Shown here piece by piece: positions 24,701-34,300 of a DNA stretch of 64,000 nt (within the stretch, counting starts at the first letter, position 1; each line of letters starts with the position of its first letter). The translations under genes were made by a program, and so were the position numbers. Location of the stretch: NCBI RefSeq assembly GCF_000221225.1, contig NW_006383036.1:311587-375586 (forward strand), written 5' to 3'. The notes beneath the pieces were generated by a model. That model searched no databases. It was given only the letters and a program-made list of their open reading frames with translations, and was not told the DNA's origin. The stretch comes from Thermochaetoides thermophila DSM 1495 (taxonomy: Eukaryota; Ascomycota; Sordariomycetes; Sordariales; Chaetomiaceae).

Positions 24701-25041
24701 CTATCCAGAACCTGATCCAGGAGTCTGTGCTGGACGCGAACACCAGCGACTCCGGGATCGCGGCTCATCTGAGGAAGTTGAGACAAAATGCACTGCCGAC
24801 GGAGGAAGAAAAGGCCGCGTGGCCGGCCGAGATGACCGAGGAGGAAAGGGAGAAGTTGAGGGCCAAGGCGAGAAAATTGCTCATCGAGAGCGGCGTGCCA
24901 GCTGCGTTGATGGGAGTTATGGGACAAGCGGCTACTAGCGAGGCCCTAGGCCGGCTGTTCGATTGTCTCCAGATTGAGGAGATCGCCAGGGGGCTCATGT
25001 TTGGGGTTATCATGCAGGCAGTGAGGACAGTCACGCACTGA
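21778..25041 (+). CDS. Mdm1-like sorting nexin (membrane anchor, PXA, PX, nexin C)
   Basis: A single exon encodes 1087 residues from the first ATG (21778); further in-frame ATG codons at 21808 and 21823 are alternative starts. A Ser/Pro/Asn-rich leader precedes one or two hydrophobic helices at about 98-132. The PXA domain follows at about 190-373, a charged coiled segment near 405-450, the PX domain at about 572-688 with the phosphoinositide-pocket RKYSDF motif, a long Ser/Arg-rich linker, and a nexin C-terminal domain at about 925-1078. No RGS domain is seen between PXA and PX. Yeast Mdm1 and animal SNX13/14/25 share this plan and tether the ER to the vacuole or lysosome and lipid droplets; a similar contact-site role here is inference. 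It diverges from the Sub1 homologue. Confidence 0.9.
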   Translation: MRQQDASSPGMQPDTMEEPKEMNSPAVESPDAPAPRANPDCAAVGAANGSNSPSNSSGAKVVNADTKPPVLNEGAQSSDQQSLTTKIIDFLASASPGTLGGVAVGLAATTYFVLGRLGLVLIGAFGGIVSFIHWEQRNVEVARAVRGEKGLDLLERLLAAKKSEQDALRGETGSEEQQQDGALIRSFDDLQPETREALTELVDAVIDNYVKWWYSPIVPADKFFPLACRKTLTSFVASVANCLRRKRPADMFLDFVTNSSSLVVVFLSELSNAFAELPPESGLTAADAVYNYLASHPDSSLATLLNQKQQAHKFRMAAEDLVGFLDRSTYECDAVRIFLREILAGVILETALQKCSKADWINTWIVYFLESGEPDFSQAIDQGMQTGPGSDIVFADFDGNVGNIGLTKGNRNSFEQERARRKESLAAHKKKLSKADEEMELAMEGVNKLNGMVAQKGNASTESLPLPNGQQIVGYEKKDGSEKGDQTKSSARPLRMSGTSIKTTASEGLGIKNSEVSAPSTYQSEGLTPSSQDSFAVKNTGSQFTSFDQILPPARDEPEIEEDKKEPQKPPLTLHNAIITVLDEPGDGRIRSRPTWDYLVQIEPATIHYPGWMIVRKYSDFEAVHEVLRRIAAVSGATEFTEQHSALPSWKQYTRTALRGELERYLRDACKHRSLAESEGLKRFLERDHGHIPSAPKSGFEAVERLGKNVLGVLASAPLEGSKAVVGGVTSVLGNIGLVPKKQQPQPQPSQQSVLQDVTAASRLSISSLPRADSSLSLSGRGRARDSMDSQRSSIVNLQPGRIPPMERRASSQHSQGEGDATDAPRRARSSREYSRGSSRAPSRAPSRGPGTRSSPSPIFEGFQLPPPPDMIPDDYEIPVSPSRPPFNGDQLTLHHQRSLTMPTLTSHQRLHGPPLRGVKQHAKLTEQETRVAVELLFAVINELYTLSSAWNIRRTLLAAAKSFLLRPGNPSLLSIQNLIQESVLDANTSDSGIAAHLRKLRQNALPTEEEKAAWPAEMTEEEREKLRAKARKLLIESGVPAALMGVMGQAATSEALGRLFDCLQIEEIARGLMFGVIMQAVRTVTH

Positions 25042-25060
25042 GATTATAGCTAATGGATGC

Positions 25061-25092
25061 TGATGATGATAATGATGATGATGATGATGATG
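25061..25092. repeat. GAT trinucleotide microsatellite
   Basis: About ten GAT-type triplets with one interruption, 20 bases after the stop codon of the sorting nexin gene, so presumably in its 3' UTR. Confidence 0.9.
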
Positions 25093-25535
25093 TGGACTCG
25101 AGGGCAAACATGACTGGAACGTTTCTCTTGAAGACGTGGATGGTTTAATGAATGAGCTGAAGGTACTATTTCGCGTCTGGGTGGTTCATGCAATACGATG
25201 GCGAGAAAACATCAGCAAAACGGGCGGCTGGGATGGTGTTGGAGCTAAAGCGGGCTCTGGACAGGTTAATGACGACCTCCAATTTTACGCAATAAGTCTT
25301 TTTTAATGACTAAATAATAATACAGTTGGATTATGATTCTTCACTTTTCCTTCATCTGGTTCTTGACTTTGAGATTGTTTATTCTCGCGTGGTGAGCCTA
25401 AGGCATTTCTGCGGTGTGCGAGATGGGAAGCTGAGTTTTCAAGTGTTCTCAACACAACAGCAAAATCCCATCCCCAAAGTCACCTCCATCTCGCAACAGA
25501 GTTGACTGACTTTTGAAGACTTTTCTATCTCCAGA

Positions 25536-25557
25536 ATATATATATATATATATATAT
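25536..25557. repeat. AT dinucleotide microsatellite
   Basis: Eleven AT units in non-coding DNA about 150 bases upstream of the 5S rRNA gene. Confidence 0.9.
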
Positions 25558-25680
25558 GAGCCATACTTTTCTCAATCAGTCTGTTGCAAACCGTAGCACC
25601 TTCGAAAGTTCAGCTTACATATGGTCACGTGACATCTCTTGTGGCTGCTCGCCTACTTGCATCCATTCAGCAGATGGGCT

Positions 25681-25687
25681 TAAATAT
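25681..25687 (+). promoter_or_regulatory. TATA-like box of the 5S rRNA gene
   Basis: TAAATAT begins 30 bases before the 5S transcript start. A TATA element near -29 is known for the dispersed 5S genes of Neurospora, so position and sequence both fit; function here is inferred. Confidence 0.6.
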
Positions 25688-25710
25688 TGGTAGTTTGTAA
25701 ACTTAAAAAA

Positions 25711-25829
25711 ACATACGACCATATCCACTGGAAAGTACGGGATCCCGTCCGCTCTCCCTTAGTCAAACCAGTGAGGGCCGAGCTAGTAGTTGGGCCGGTG
25801 ACGACCAGCGAATCTTCAGCGTTGTATGT
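25711..25829 (+). rRNA. 5S ribosomal RNA (dispersed single copy)
   Basis: The 119-base segment starts with ACATACGACC and ends with GTTGTATGT, which pair to form helix I. The internal segments CGGGATCCCGTCCGCTCTCCC, CCAGTGAGGGCCGAG and TAGTAGTTGGG..GGTGACGACCAGCGAATC match the fungal 5S consensus and contain the TFIIIA/box C control region. It stands alone between protein genes, as 5S genes do in filamentous ascomycetes where they are not part of the rDNA unit. A few positions in helices II and V differ from the consensus I remember, so a mildly diverged copy is possible, but the stems still pair. Confidence 0.93.
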
Positions 25830-25834
25830 TTTTT
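25829..25834 (+). terminator. RNA polymerase III T-run terminator of 5S rRNA
   Basis: Six consecutive T directly at the 3' end of the 5S sequence, the standard pol III stop signal. Confidence 0.8.
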
Positions 25835-28800
25835 GCTATCTTTCTCTTACCATTATGTTGGCACCAAGACTGTTACCTAGCATCTCTGTGCAGACCCAGA
25901 AGGATGTCAAACCGGGAGACCGTGATAGGGTTGCATCAACCACCCAGTTTTAGGCATGTCTGAGTAGCTATATGACCGCAGTTGTAGGGTTTTCTCTGCA
26001 CATGCAACTCGTTCAAGGGTAAGAGACACGTCAAGCGGGGGCTTAGGTTACTGTGAGGGTCCAATGCACCTAGGAAACAAGTATATTGTTTACGATCATT
26101 GTGTTACAAAACTTGTTCTATGCTTTGATGAGGACCTATATTTTCCGGTACAGGGTCTGTGTTATACCCGTTATCATCAACTGGCTGACACGTGTAAGAC
26201 AAAGTGATGTCAACTCCCAATTGCAATGCTACCCTACCACCACAGAGCCGCAAATCTTTCTGGGTCAGTCAACCCGCATAGCACATCCCGTTCTGGCCTA
26301 CTGGTGTACTAGTATATTAGACATGCCTCGCTATTTAAACGGCCAACCGTTATATCCCGTCCTGGAGCAAACTACTACCCTCCAGATAGCCTAGTTCCCG
26401 TCAGCAAACCTGTCATGGTCTGACTTCACGCTGCGTTCCCTGGCTCAAGTTACATTCCGCGATGCTGCATGTCAGCCGATGCCACCCACGCCATCCACAT
26501 CCTGTGACCATGCACACTACCTAGTTTTGTTGTCTTTCACTCCTTCACAAGCTGGTCCAACTCTTCCCGAAGCCACTGCCGCCAGCCACAGCCGCAACGT
26601 CACCGTCGATATTTGAGCGCTTGGTTCGAATGGCCCGTATCCCCGGCTGCCTGGCTGCGGCCATGACGCTGAGACAATGGCGATGGGTCAGCAGGGGGAG
26701 CTGAGCTACGTAGTGTATGCTCCTTTGCGGCACAGAATTTACTCCGGAATAGTCACATTCGGTTTCCCCGGGTCTTTCTGGTCGGGGCAGGCCCAGGCCC
26801 AGCCCTCCCCCACCTAAAGGATCGAGCTGTTTCTGTCAGCCCCTGTCAGCCTCTGTCAGCCCTACCCAATCTATTTGAGGCTCAGGCTACTGAGCTGCGT
26901 CCCTTACTCGCTAACGCAGGGGAGTTAGCTGCCGGCGGAGGGGAGGGAGTGGGGGTTCTGTTCGCAGTCTCGGGACCGAGCGTCGGGCGTCAGATCTGCT
27001 CTGTCGAGGATGGGGAGTAAGCATGCTGTCGAAAATAACGTGTTGTTTACATGGCGGGGAACCATAAATGATGAGGGGCAGATTAATAGACTTTTCTGAG
27101 CATTATCTTTAGAAGGGTTGCTCCCTAAGAGGTAGAGAAAGGTGTTAAAATACATTGAACTCATGGAGGAGTAAGGCATTCGTAGACTAAGGTCCACCAT
27201 GCCTTCTAGCACAGCTTCCAGATGACACTGTCATAGCATTCAATGCCTATCTTTTCCTTTATCTATCCGACTCTTTCAGGCATTAGTGCCATCGATAAAC
27301 GGGATGACAATGTGTTCCTTAGTTAACTCGGGATATTCCACTGCATGTAAGCACTGATGACACTCCAGGATAACTATGTACTCCTTCTTGAGCAAAAATT
27401 CCTTTCGAAACCTGGGACAGGAGATGTCATCTCAACAACCAATGGGAGCGTAACACCATCCCATCTGAGAGCTGCAGTATTGGAGGACAGTACAATGTTC
27501 ATCGTGGATGCTGCTTGTAACGGAGATACCCATGATGTGTGGGGTTAACCGGCGGCAAATGTGGCTGAATGACTATCAACACAATGGACTAGAGAAACGT
27601 CCGAAGATCCAGATCAGCAACAAGGAACATTGGGACAGAAGAGACTTCTCCAAACACTGCCACATCAAGGATGGCCCCGCGAAGAGTGTATGATATCCGG
27701 ATAACAGCATCAGGTCCCAGAGTGCGAGTTACCACGGCGACCATGGCGTCTCCGAGAATAATTGGCTAATTCGATGATTCATATGGCTGAATGGTGTTTC
27801 TGAAGTCAGCTCAGTGTTGCCAGCCTCAATGCAAGGCTGCCTAATCCGTGCTGCATCGAGTTATCTTTACTTGGTATCATTGGTATTACCATTCCCCGCA
27901 GAGCTAGGAAGTGATACATCAAAGTCCCCTAAAACAGCGAGCGATTGGTTGTTTGGCCCTTGGCTTTACCTTCGAGAAGTCTCAAGGAGACTCAGCCGCA
28001 GACACGAGGATCAGGAACATTTGTTGCACTGCTGGCTTCACGTCGCGCAAGGAGTACTAGGATCGTAAATGAATGGTTCAAAGTAAAGAGCTAAGCTTTG
28101 TGAAAAGAAAACAAACTAAACAGCTGAAAGTCACGACCTGGTCAAGCTACGTTCGTTTCCCAAGAGCACGGTAGCGAAAGTCGCCGGAGACGCAAGCTTC
28201 GCGATGTTTTGTTTCACTAGACTATATATGCCACACGTAATCACTCCGAAGAGTCTGGGCCTTTTTTTCGCTCCTTGACCAAGCGGAACAGCCACAGATG
28301 CTCGAGGGCCAAGTGTAAGCTCCCCCGATTGGCGCACCGTTAGCAGGCGTTGTTGACATCTTTCTTTCAAAGGCTGAAACAACATTGCGTCATCGAGTTG
28401 CATCTTCAGCCTTCCGAGATCCATGTGTATTACAGTTTTGTCTTCCAATCACGCAAAAGCGATCTGCGTAGTTCGCTAGGGAACTATTGTAGAAGGGCAG
28501 ATCGGCCAGTGTACGAAGGTTGCCACATGATGGAAGGTGAAGGGAGGGTATCCGCAGTTTATTAACTTCACGTGCAACAAAACATGCATGGTGCTTGACG
28601 CTGAGTCATGTCTTCCTGAGGAGAATCTTTAATGTATCTGGAAATACTGTGATAATATCTCATATCTGCTCTTAGTTGGCTCTTCAGGTAACCCATGTTT
28701 CCCGCCATTGCAGCTCTTAGCGCAGCAGTTGCTGGAAGTGTGGGAAGCGAGGAACATACCAAGCGTCAACTCAGCGCATGGAAACCGGTCTGAGCATTCA

Positions 28801-30177
28801 GCCATCTTCCTGCTTGCTGCAGCCTCTTGGCCAGTGGAAAGTTCCGAGGCATGTTCGGTGCCAGTCAAGAGATTCACTCTTCCGTATCCGGTATCAGACG
28901 CGGGCTGATTTAACCAAACTGCCCACATTTGCTCTTTTGCAGTCACCTAAATGGAAAGCATGGGAGCATAGGAAGTATACTGCTTGGGCTGAAGCCTAAA
29001 GACGGCTTTAACTTGCTGTTTAGTTCGGGCCAGCCTGCCGTGACGGCTGTGATCCGATCGGCTGTCTTCCTGCTTTGCGCGTAGCACAGCTCTTTTGTGG
29101 CACTGTCTTGGTATGTCGGTTATTCGGTATCCTATACGTATTGTTAGAGTTGCCTGTTCTTTGCAGGAGCGAATATACGATCCAAGAGATTTCCAACCTC
29201 AACCTGAACCACTTAACAGCAACCTACGATAAGTCACCCATTTTTTTTGTTCGATGCGTCCGAACACTTTTTTTTTCTGCGCCTCGTGCCAATCATACCA
29301 ATCTCTCTACTCACGGAAAGCCAGATGATGTCTTATTCGATATTCTCTCAGGAGGATGCACCTTCACGAGAGCTGTTCTCTGCTTTTCATCAATCACAAA
29401 TTGTTTTTGACTATCAGAATTACCTGCTTTGAGCACTCCCGTGGACCCATGAAACAAAACCCATGCCGCTTCACGGTGTGCAGCTTGCCCAAAGATCACA
29501 GTCGTTTAGCAGTCAGCTTCTACAAGCACTGTGAGATGCATAGCCGTCGTGTACTCATACCTGCAGCGTGGCTCCAGCGCTCACTAATCGCATACTCTGT
29601 GTAGCCCTTCCAGTCTTACATATTCTGAATACAAATAGTTAGCCAGTGCCACTCCAGTTGGCCTTCGCCTCCCCGTCAGTGCAGTTCTCATCTCACCTTA
29701 GATGGTTTCTTTGGCTCAAGACACCGTCCCTCGGTGTGCCGTCCATACCTACCCCCCTCCTCGCTGGTAGGACGAGATCAGCAACAGTTAAGAAGCCACA
29801 TCCTTGCCGGCAACCAACAGGACGGCTTCTAGACGAACAGGGAGGAATGTGTGAACATAGCCCTCCTCCCTATTCCCTATCGAGGACACCGAAGTGCATG
29901 GATCCTAGTGCTTGGGCATGGGAGACAGGACACACTCCCCAGTCGGGTTCAATCTCAACTCTATCAGCAAGGAAACAAGTCTTTTCAGTTTCTTAATTAC
30001 AGGGAAGAACGATCATACATCTCACAGATCGCCGCGTTCGTCACGAGTCGAACTGGTTCGCCACCACATTAGCTTCCCGACTGGCCCATCAAGATCCGTC
30101 GGACTTCCATATCATCCGGGTACGAGCCTCTGTCCACTGCTGGCCAAAGCATCCTGAAAACTTAGCACCTAAACGAG
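25835..30177. other. 4.3-kb intergenic stretch upstream of the AflR-like regulator
   Basis: No gene is recognised. Frames longer than 100 codons are rare, lack motifs and often overlap on both strands. Between 26.4 and 27.0 kb the sequence is GC-richer and includes three direct copies of a 10-base unit (26833-26862). The last few hundred bases before 30178 are presumably the promoter and leader of the regulator and contain several short upstream ATG frames. Confidence 0.6.
26833..26862. repeat. Three tandem copies of a 10-bp unit
   Basis: CTGTCAGCCC occurs three times head to tail, with one C-to-T change in the second copy. No role is known. Confidence 0.85.
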
Positions 30178-31368
30178 ATGAACGACTACTCCGTGTTTAG
30201 CTCCCCAAGTACGGCGTCCTCGCCTACCGAGTCAAGCATGTCCTTCTCGTCACCAAGCCAAGGACCACCTTCAGTGCCAACACCGTCACCGCCGCGATCA
30301 GGTTTTCAAGGGGAAAACTCCGGACCACCAAGCCAGCAGGTTAAAAAGGTCCAGAAGTTCCGAGCCTCTTGTGATGGCTGTCACAACGCAAAAGTCAAAT
30401 GCAGCAAAGAGGAGACGTGCAGACGCTGCCTGACCTCGGGCATGGTGTGTGTTTACTCACCCTCAAACAGAGGTGGCAAGCGAAGATGCAAGAAGAGCAT
30501 GGTTAGGAAAGCGCCGGAAAAGATTCTCTTGGACACAAAACCTCTTGAAGAATCTGTGATGGTTGGAGGTTTCACTGCGAGTCAGCGCCCCTCGCCGACC
30601 GTCTTTGCCCACCATGCGGTTGTGGACACGGCCTTTCTACGATCAAACGACGCAGTACTGGCACCAAACGACTGGGGCTTCAGGCTACCAAACATACTTC
30701 CTTCTCAAGCCCCAAGTCTCTGGCCGGCATGCCTCCAGGGAGAAGAGGAAAGTCTAAACAAGCCCAAGAGACCTCTGCGCTTTCAGTCCGGGCCTTGTGC
30801 AGAATGGACAGGAGACATAAACCTCAGTGACAACGACTTCATAACAGAACCCCCATCTCTGCCTTTTACTTTTGCAACCATTTCGGGTCTAGATAAAGCC
30901 AACTCCTCCATACTCGACAACATTACGACACAAATGACCATGTCCCCCGGCTTGGCAATGTCTTTGCCGACTTCCGCCACCAATATAAATACACGATCTA
31001 TTCCGATAGAACCAACCACGACTGACATGTCTGTCATGCAGATGGATACGCCCATGATATTAAACTACGAAAACTTGCTGCTCACGCATGGTCTGCAGGT
31101 ATCCGATGCGCAGCTACCCCTCAATGACGGTTCACTACTCCAAGGTCGGCCCGAGGTGCAGGAACTGCTGGTGGCGCTCAACAACGAAAATATGTCCACA
31201 CCATCTGGTCTGGACCGTTACGATCCATCAGTTACAACAATGAAAAGCCAAGTTTCGGAACTGGATCAGTGCGTTTACGGGGCGGAGCATGATGGCATTT
31301 GTTTTGACTATCTGTCAGATAAACCGCCTGAGAGGAAATTGACCGGTGTAATTCCGGGCTTCTTCTGA
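30178..31368 (+). CDS. Short Zn(II)2Cys6 transcription factor, AflR-like
   Basis: A nuclear DNA-binding regulator of 396 residues in one exon. A Ser/Pro/Thr-rich leader precedes the binuclear zinc cluster with Cys at 65, 68, 75, 81, 84 and 91 (spacing 2-6-5-2-6), followed by YSPSNRGGKRR, a basic linker of the kind seen in AflR-type regulators of secondary metabolite clusters. The remainder is Ser/Thr/Leu-rich with no detectable middle homology domain, and the total length is near that of AflR proteins. It has no neighbour gene for more than 4 kb upstream and none but a tRNA for 10 kb downstream. The closest biosynthetic gene is the multicopper oxidase, 18 kb away, so its target is unknown. 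The family call is firm; the pathway is not. Confidence 0.9.
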   Translation: MNDYSVFSSPSTASSPTESSMSFSSPSQGPPSVPTPSPPRSGFQGENSGPPSQQVKKVQKFRASCDGCHNAKVKCSKEETCRRCLTSGMVCVYSPSNRGGKRRCKKSMVRKAPEKILLDTKPLEESVMVGGFTASQRPSPTVFAHHAVVDTAFLRSNDAVLAPNDWGFRLPNILPSQAPSLWPACLQGEEESLNKPKRPLRFQSGPCAEWTGDINLSDNDFITEPPSLPFTFATISGLDKANSSILDNITTQMTMSPGLAMSLPTSATNINTRSIPIEPTTTDMSVMQMDTPMILNYENLLLTHGLQVSDAQLPLNDGSLLQGRPEVQELLVALNNENMSTPSGLDRYDPSVTTMKSQVSELDQCVYGAEHDGICFDYLSDKPPERKLTGVIPGFF

Positions 31369-34300
31369 GGGGCGTAGTATTCAAGTCTCCCTGTCTTATG
31401 GAGACAAGGATCAGTTTTTTTTTTCCTCATGTACTCGCTACCAGGCTTCTGTACATATCATCTAGTATTGAGTGGTTTCCTCTAGGTCATTTGGCGTTGG
31501 GAGTATCTCGAAATACCACGTTTTTGAACTGGAGTTAGGATCCAGGGACATGGCGTCAGCATGTTAATTTTTGACCACTCAGTCTTATCATCCTTTCATG
31601 CTCTCTCAGCTAGCATTCTGTTGAGATAGAGTTGTTGGTTTGTTTTCTACTTGTGACATAAATGGCGAAGGCAATGTTAAGACCATTGGGCATTTTCTGA
31701 TATCTCATATTCTCCTTTTGATCTCGAGCTGCGAGATCGATTGTGCAGATGACTTCATATCCAAAACTCAAGACTGCATACTTCCATAAACAGGCAATTT
31801 AGGTAAAACATTTCCTATTTTCACCAACGCTACAGGCGCTTATTCGCATGATACCTGCTCATTGAGACTAGCTGACTTCATACATGTCACCTTTCATTAG
31901 AGAAAACAACTAATCCAGCTATACTTTTGGTAGTAACGTGATGAGTGACGGCCCTACTGGCATGAAAAATGTCTTCGAGGTGGAGCGTTGACTGGACGGC
32001 ATCTGCGGTACAACACCCGGACCAATGACTGTGGTGGCCGAGTTTTGATCGATCAGCAGTGCAAGTGAGCTACAGGAAATAGTGGCGCTGACAATCCGGG
32101 AGGGCCGGAACAATTGACGGCCTGACCCTCAAGCCTACCCATTTCATGAGTCGTTGAGTACACTGAGTGTTTCGGCTGGACACGGCCAAGTGAACGTGAA
32201 TGGGTTGAGCTGTCTCAACTGGACTTCTGGAGGTAGGTGGGGTTGGGCTCGAGTACTGGAAGATGGCGGGATTAGCAGGAATGGAAGCACGACCTGGATG
32301 CGTCTCGAACACAACCTGCGATCAGCACTCCGCACTTGTCTCGCTTTGACACACACCCGACTTCTGACTTCTGGGTTGGATGGAGACAAAATCGGAAGTA
32401 CAGTGGTTGTGCTGTTGGCCTTGCGAAAAGTGACAAAGCGATGGAGTAACAGAGCAGGCTGTTACTAACTCCTTCACATACCAGCGTGACCTTGCACTTG
32501 CCAACCGCAAATGCAGTACTTAGGTACATGGAAGAACATTGCGGGATGTCTGTAAAGAAAGAAGATATACCCAACCCATTTTCTTCGCTTCCCCAACCAT
32601 AGCCCATGACCCACTCGGGGGTAGGTGGCCGATAAGAGACCCTCATATTGAGACTTTCTTGCCCAGGACTGCCCGTGTTCTGGAAAGCAACACCAACACA
32701 TCTTGGACTGTATGTGAGCTCGAACCCACAGTTGTACAACACAACAGGACACATTCTTGGAAGGAATCACACCCACATGACTACTTTGTGCTTGGTTCTT
32801 AACCTGATCACAGCTTCTGCCCCCCCCCCCCCAAAAAAGCTCGGGAGTAGGACGCCAGCCTCTTACTTGGGATACCCTTGTCTTTATTCCTTCCATATTT
32901 GGAGGGCGGCCAGGACTGCTGGCCTATTAGAAGCTGGGATTTCATTCCACAAGCCTCAGTGGAGCACGTGCCCTGCACAAGCCACTCTTTACTGTGCACT
33001 GTGTTCAGGGCTTGCTGGGGGGTGTCTGCGTCATCTAAACAACATTCTCCAATAACCAAGCAGAATTCGTTGCTTCTTTTCATCACTCAATATTGGCTTC
33101 ATGTGTGAGAGATAGAGAGCATGTGATAGTTGTATGGAGGAGATTAATTGGAAGGTGCAGCTTTCCATTTCCCTTCCTATAAGCTCTTTAACACCCCGGG
33201 GCCCCTCGCTAGCACTCTTTGGCTGGTTTTGGTATCTCTTTGACTTATCCTAACTGTCTTGTGAGTTGTTGCAGAGATGTTGACTTTGTTGATGTGAATT
33301 CAACTGCTTACAGATCCGATAAAAGCATCCAAACCACATTGCAGCCTCGTATACGTGTCATTCGAGCGAAATATGCTGACAGATATGCTCCGAAACACGG
33401 AAACGCTGTGTTAGCTGTGTCTTGAGTAGTCCTTGCAGCACACTTCCACTGAGCCTCAGGAGTCAGCAGCCATTGGGGGTATGCCTATCAAATTCACCTC
33501 GATGCAACCCGCTGTTAGTATCACCACCACTTCACCTCCCAGGCTTCCATTCAGCGGAGGGTGGGTGATCACGATTGAACCTTAACATCCTGCACCTTGC
33601 TAGGTGCAGATACACAAAGGCTAGTATAGGGAACCGAAGCTCAGGCACTATCTTATTACTAGCACATTGGTTCTGTGATGCGAGATATTGGGGGTTGGAT
33701 ACTGTTGAGATCCAATCCAGATATCCAGATCGAGATCAAGAACCAGATCATTTTGCGCTCGAAGCCCAAATTCACACACCTGGCTAGAGATACATTATTC
33801 TCCCAGAGCTTCAAGATGTAAGCATATTCATTGTATAGGCCTGTCATTACATGTAAGACATTAGGATGTTACTAAATCCCGGATAATGCCAAACGGTTAT
33901 CACGTTGCAGCTGTCAATGCATGCTGCTGACTCTTTCCATGCTACCATTGCTACAACAGCAGTAGAAGCTCACACACATTGCTACGCGGCATGTTACGGG
34001 CAGAAGCAGCTTGCATGACTTGAAGTTCATGACATGGGTAATAGCAGATTTGGGTTAAGGCCAAGGCATTATCATGTTCTCTCGTGCTTCAATTGCTGCA
34101 TGCGGTCAATCATGCAAGGCCTGCATTGTTACCGACTCTGCATCACTATTACAAAAAGAAGTCTACCACTTGTGCAGAGAGGGATTTCTGGGTTTTGTCT
34201 GACCTAATTACTGCAATTAGTGGCATTTCCTAGGTGTCGTTGACTGGGCGCTGGCGGCAGCAAAACAAGCGATTACCATAATCAATGTTTCAAGACACAC

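Larger units (their letters stand above)
25042..25710. other. Intergenic, 3' of sorting nexin with two microsatellites
   Basis: Carries the nexin 3' UTR, which includes a GAT array (25061-25092) directly after the stop, then AT-rich DNA with an AT dinucleotide array (25536-25557). No gene is recognised. Confidence 0.7.
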
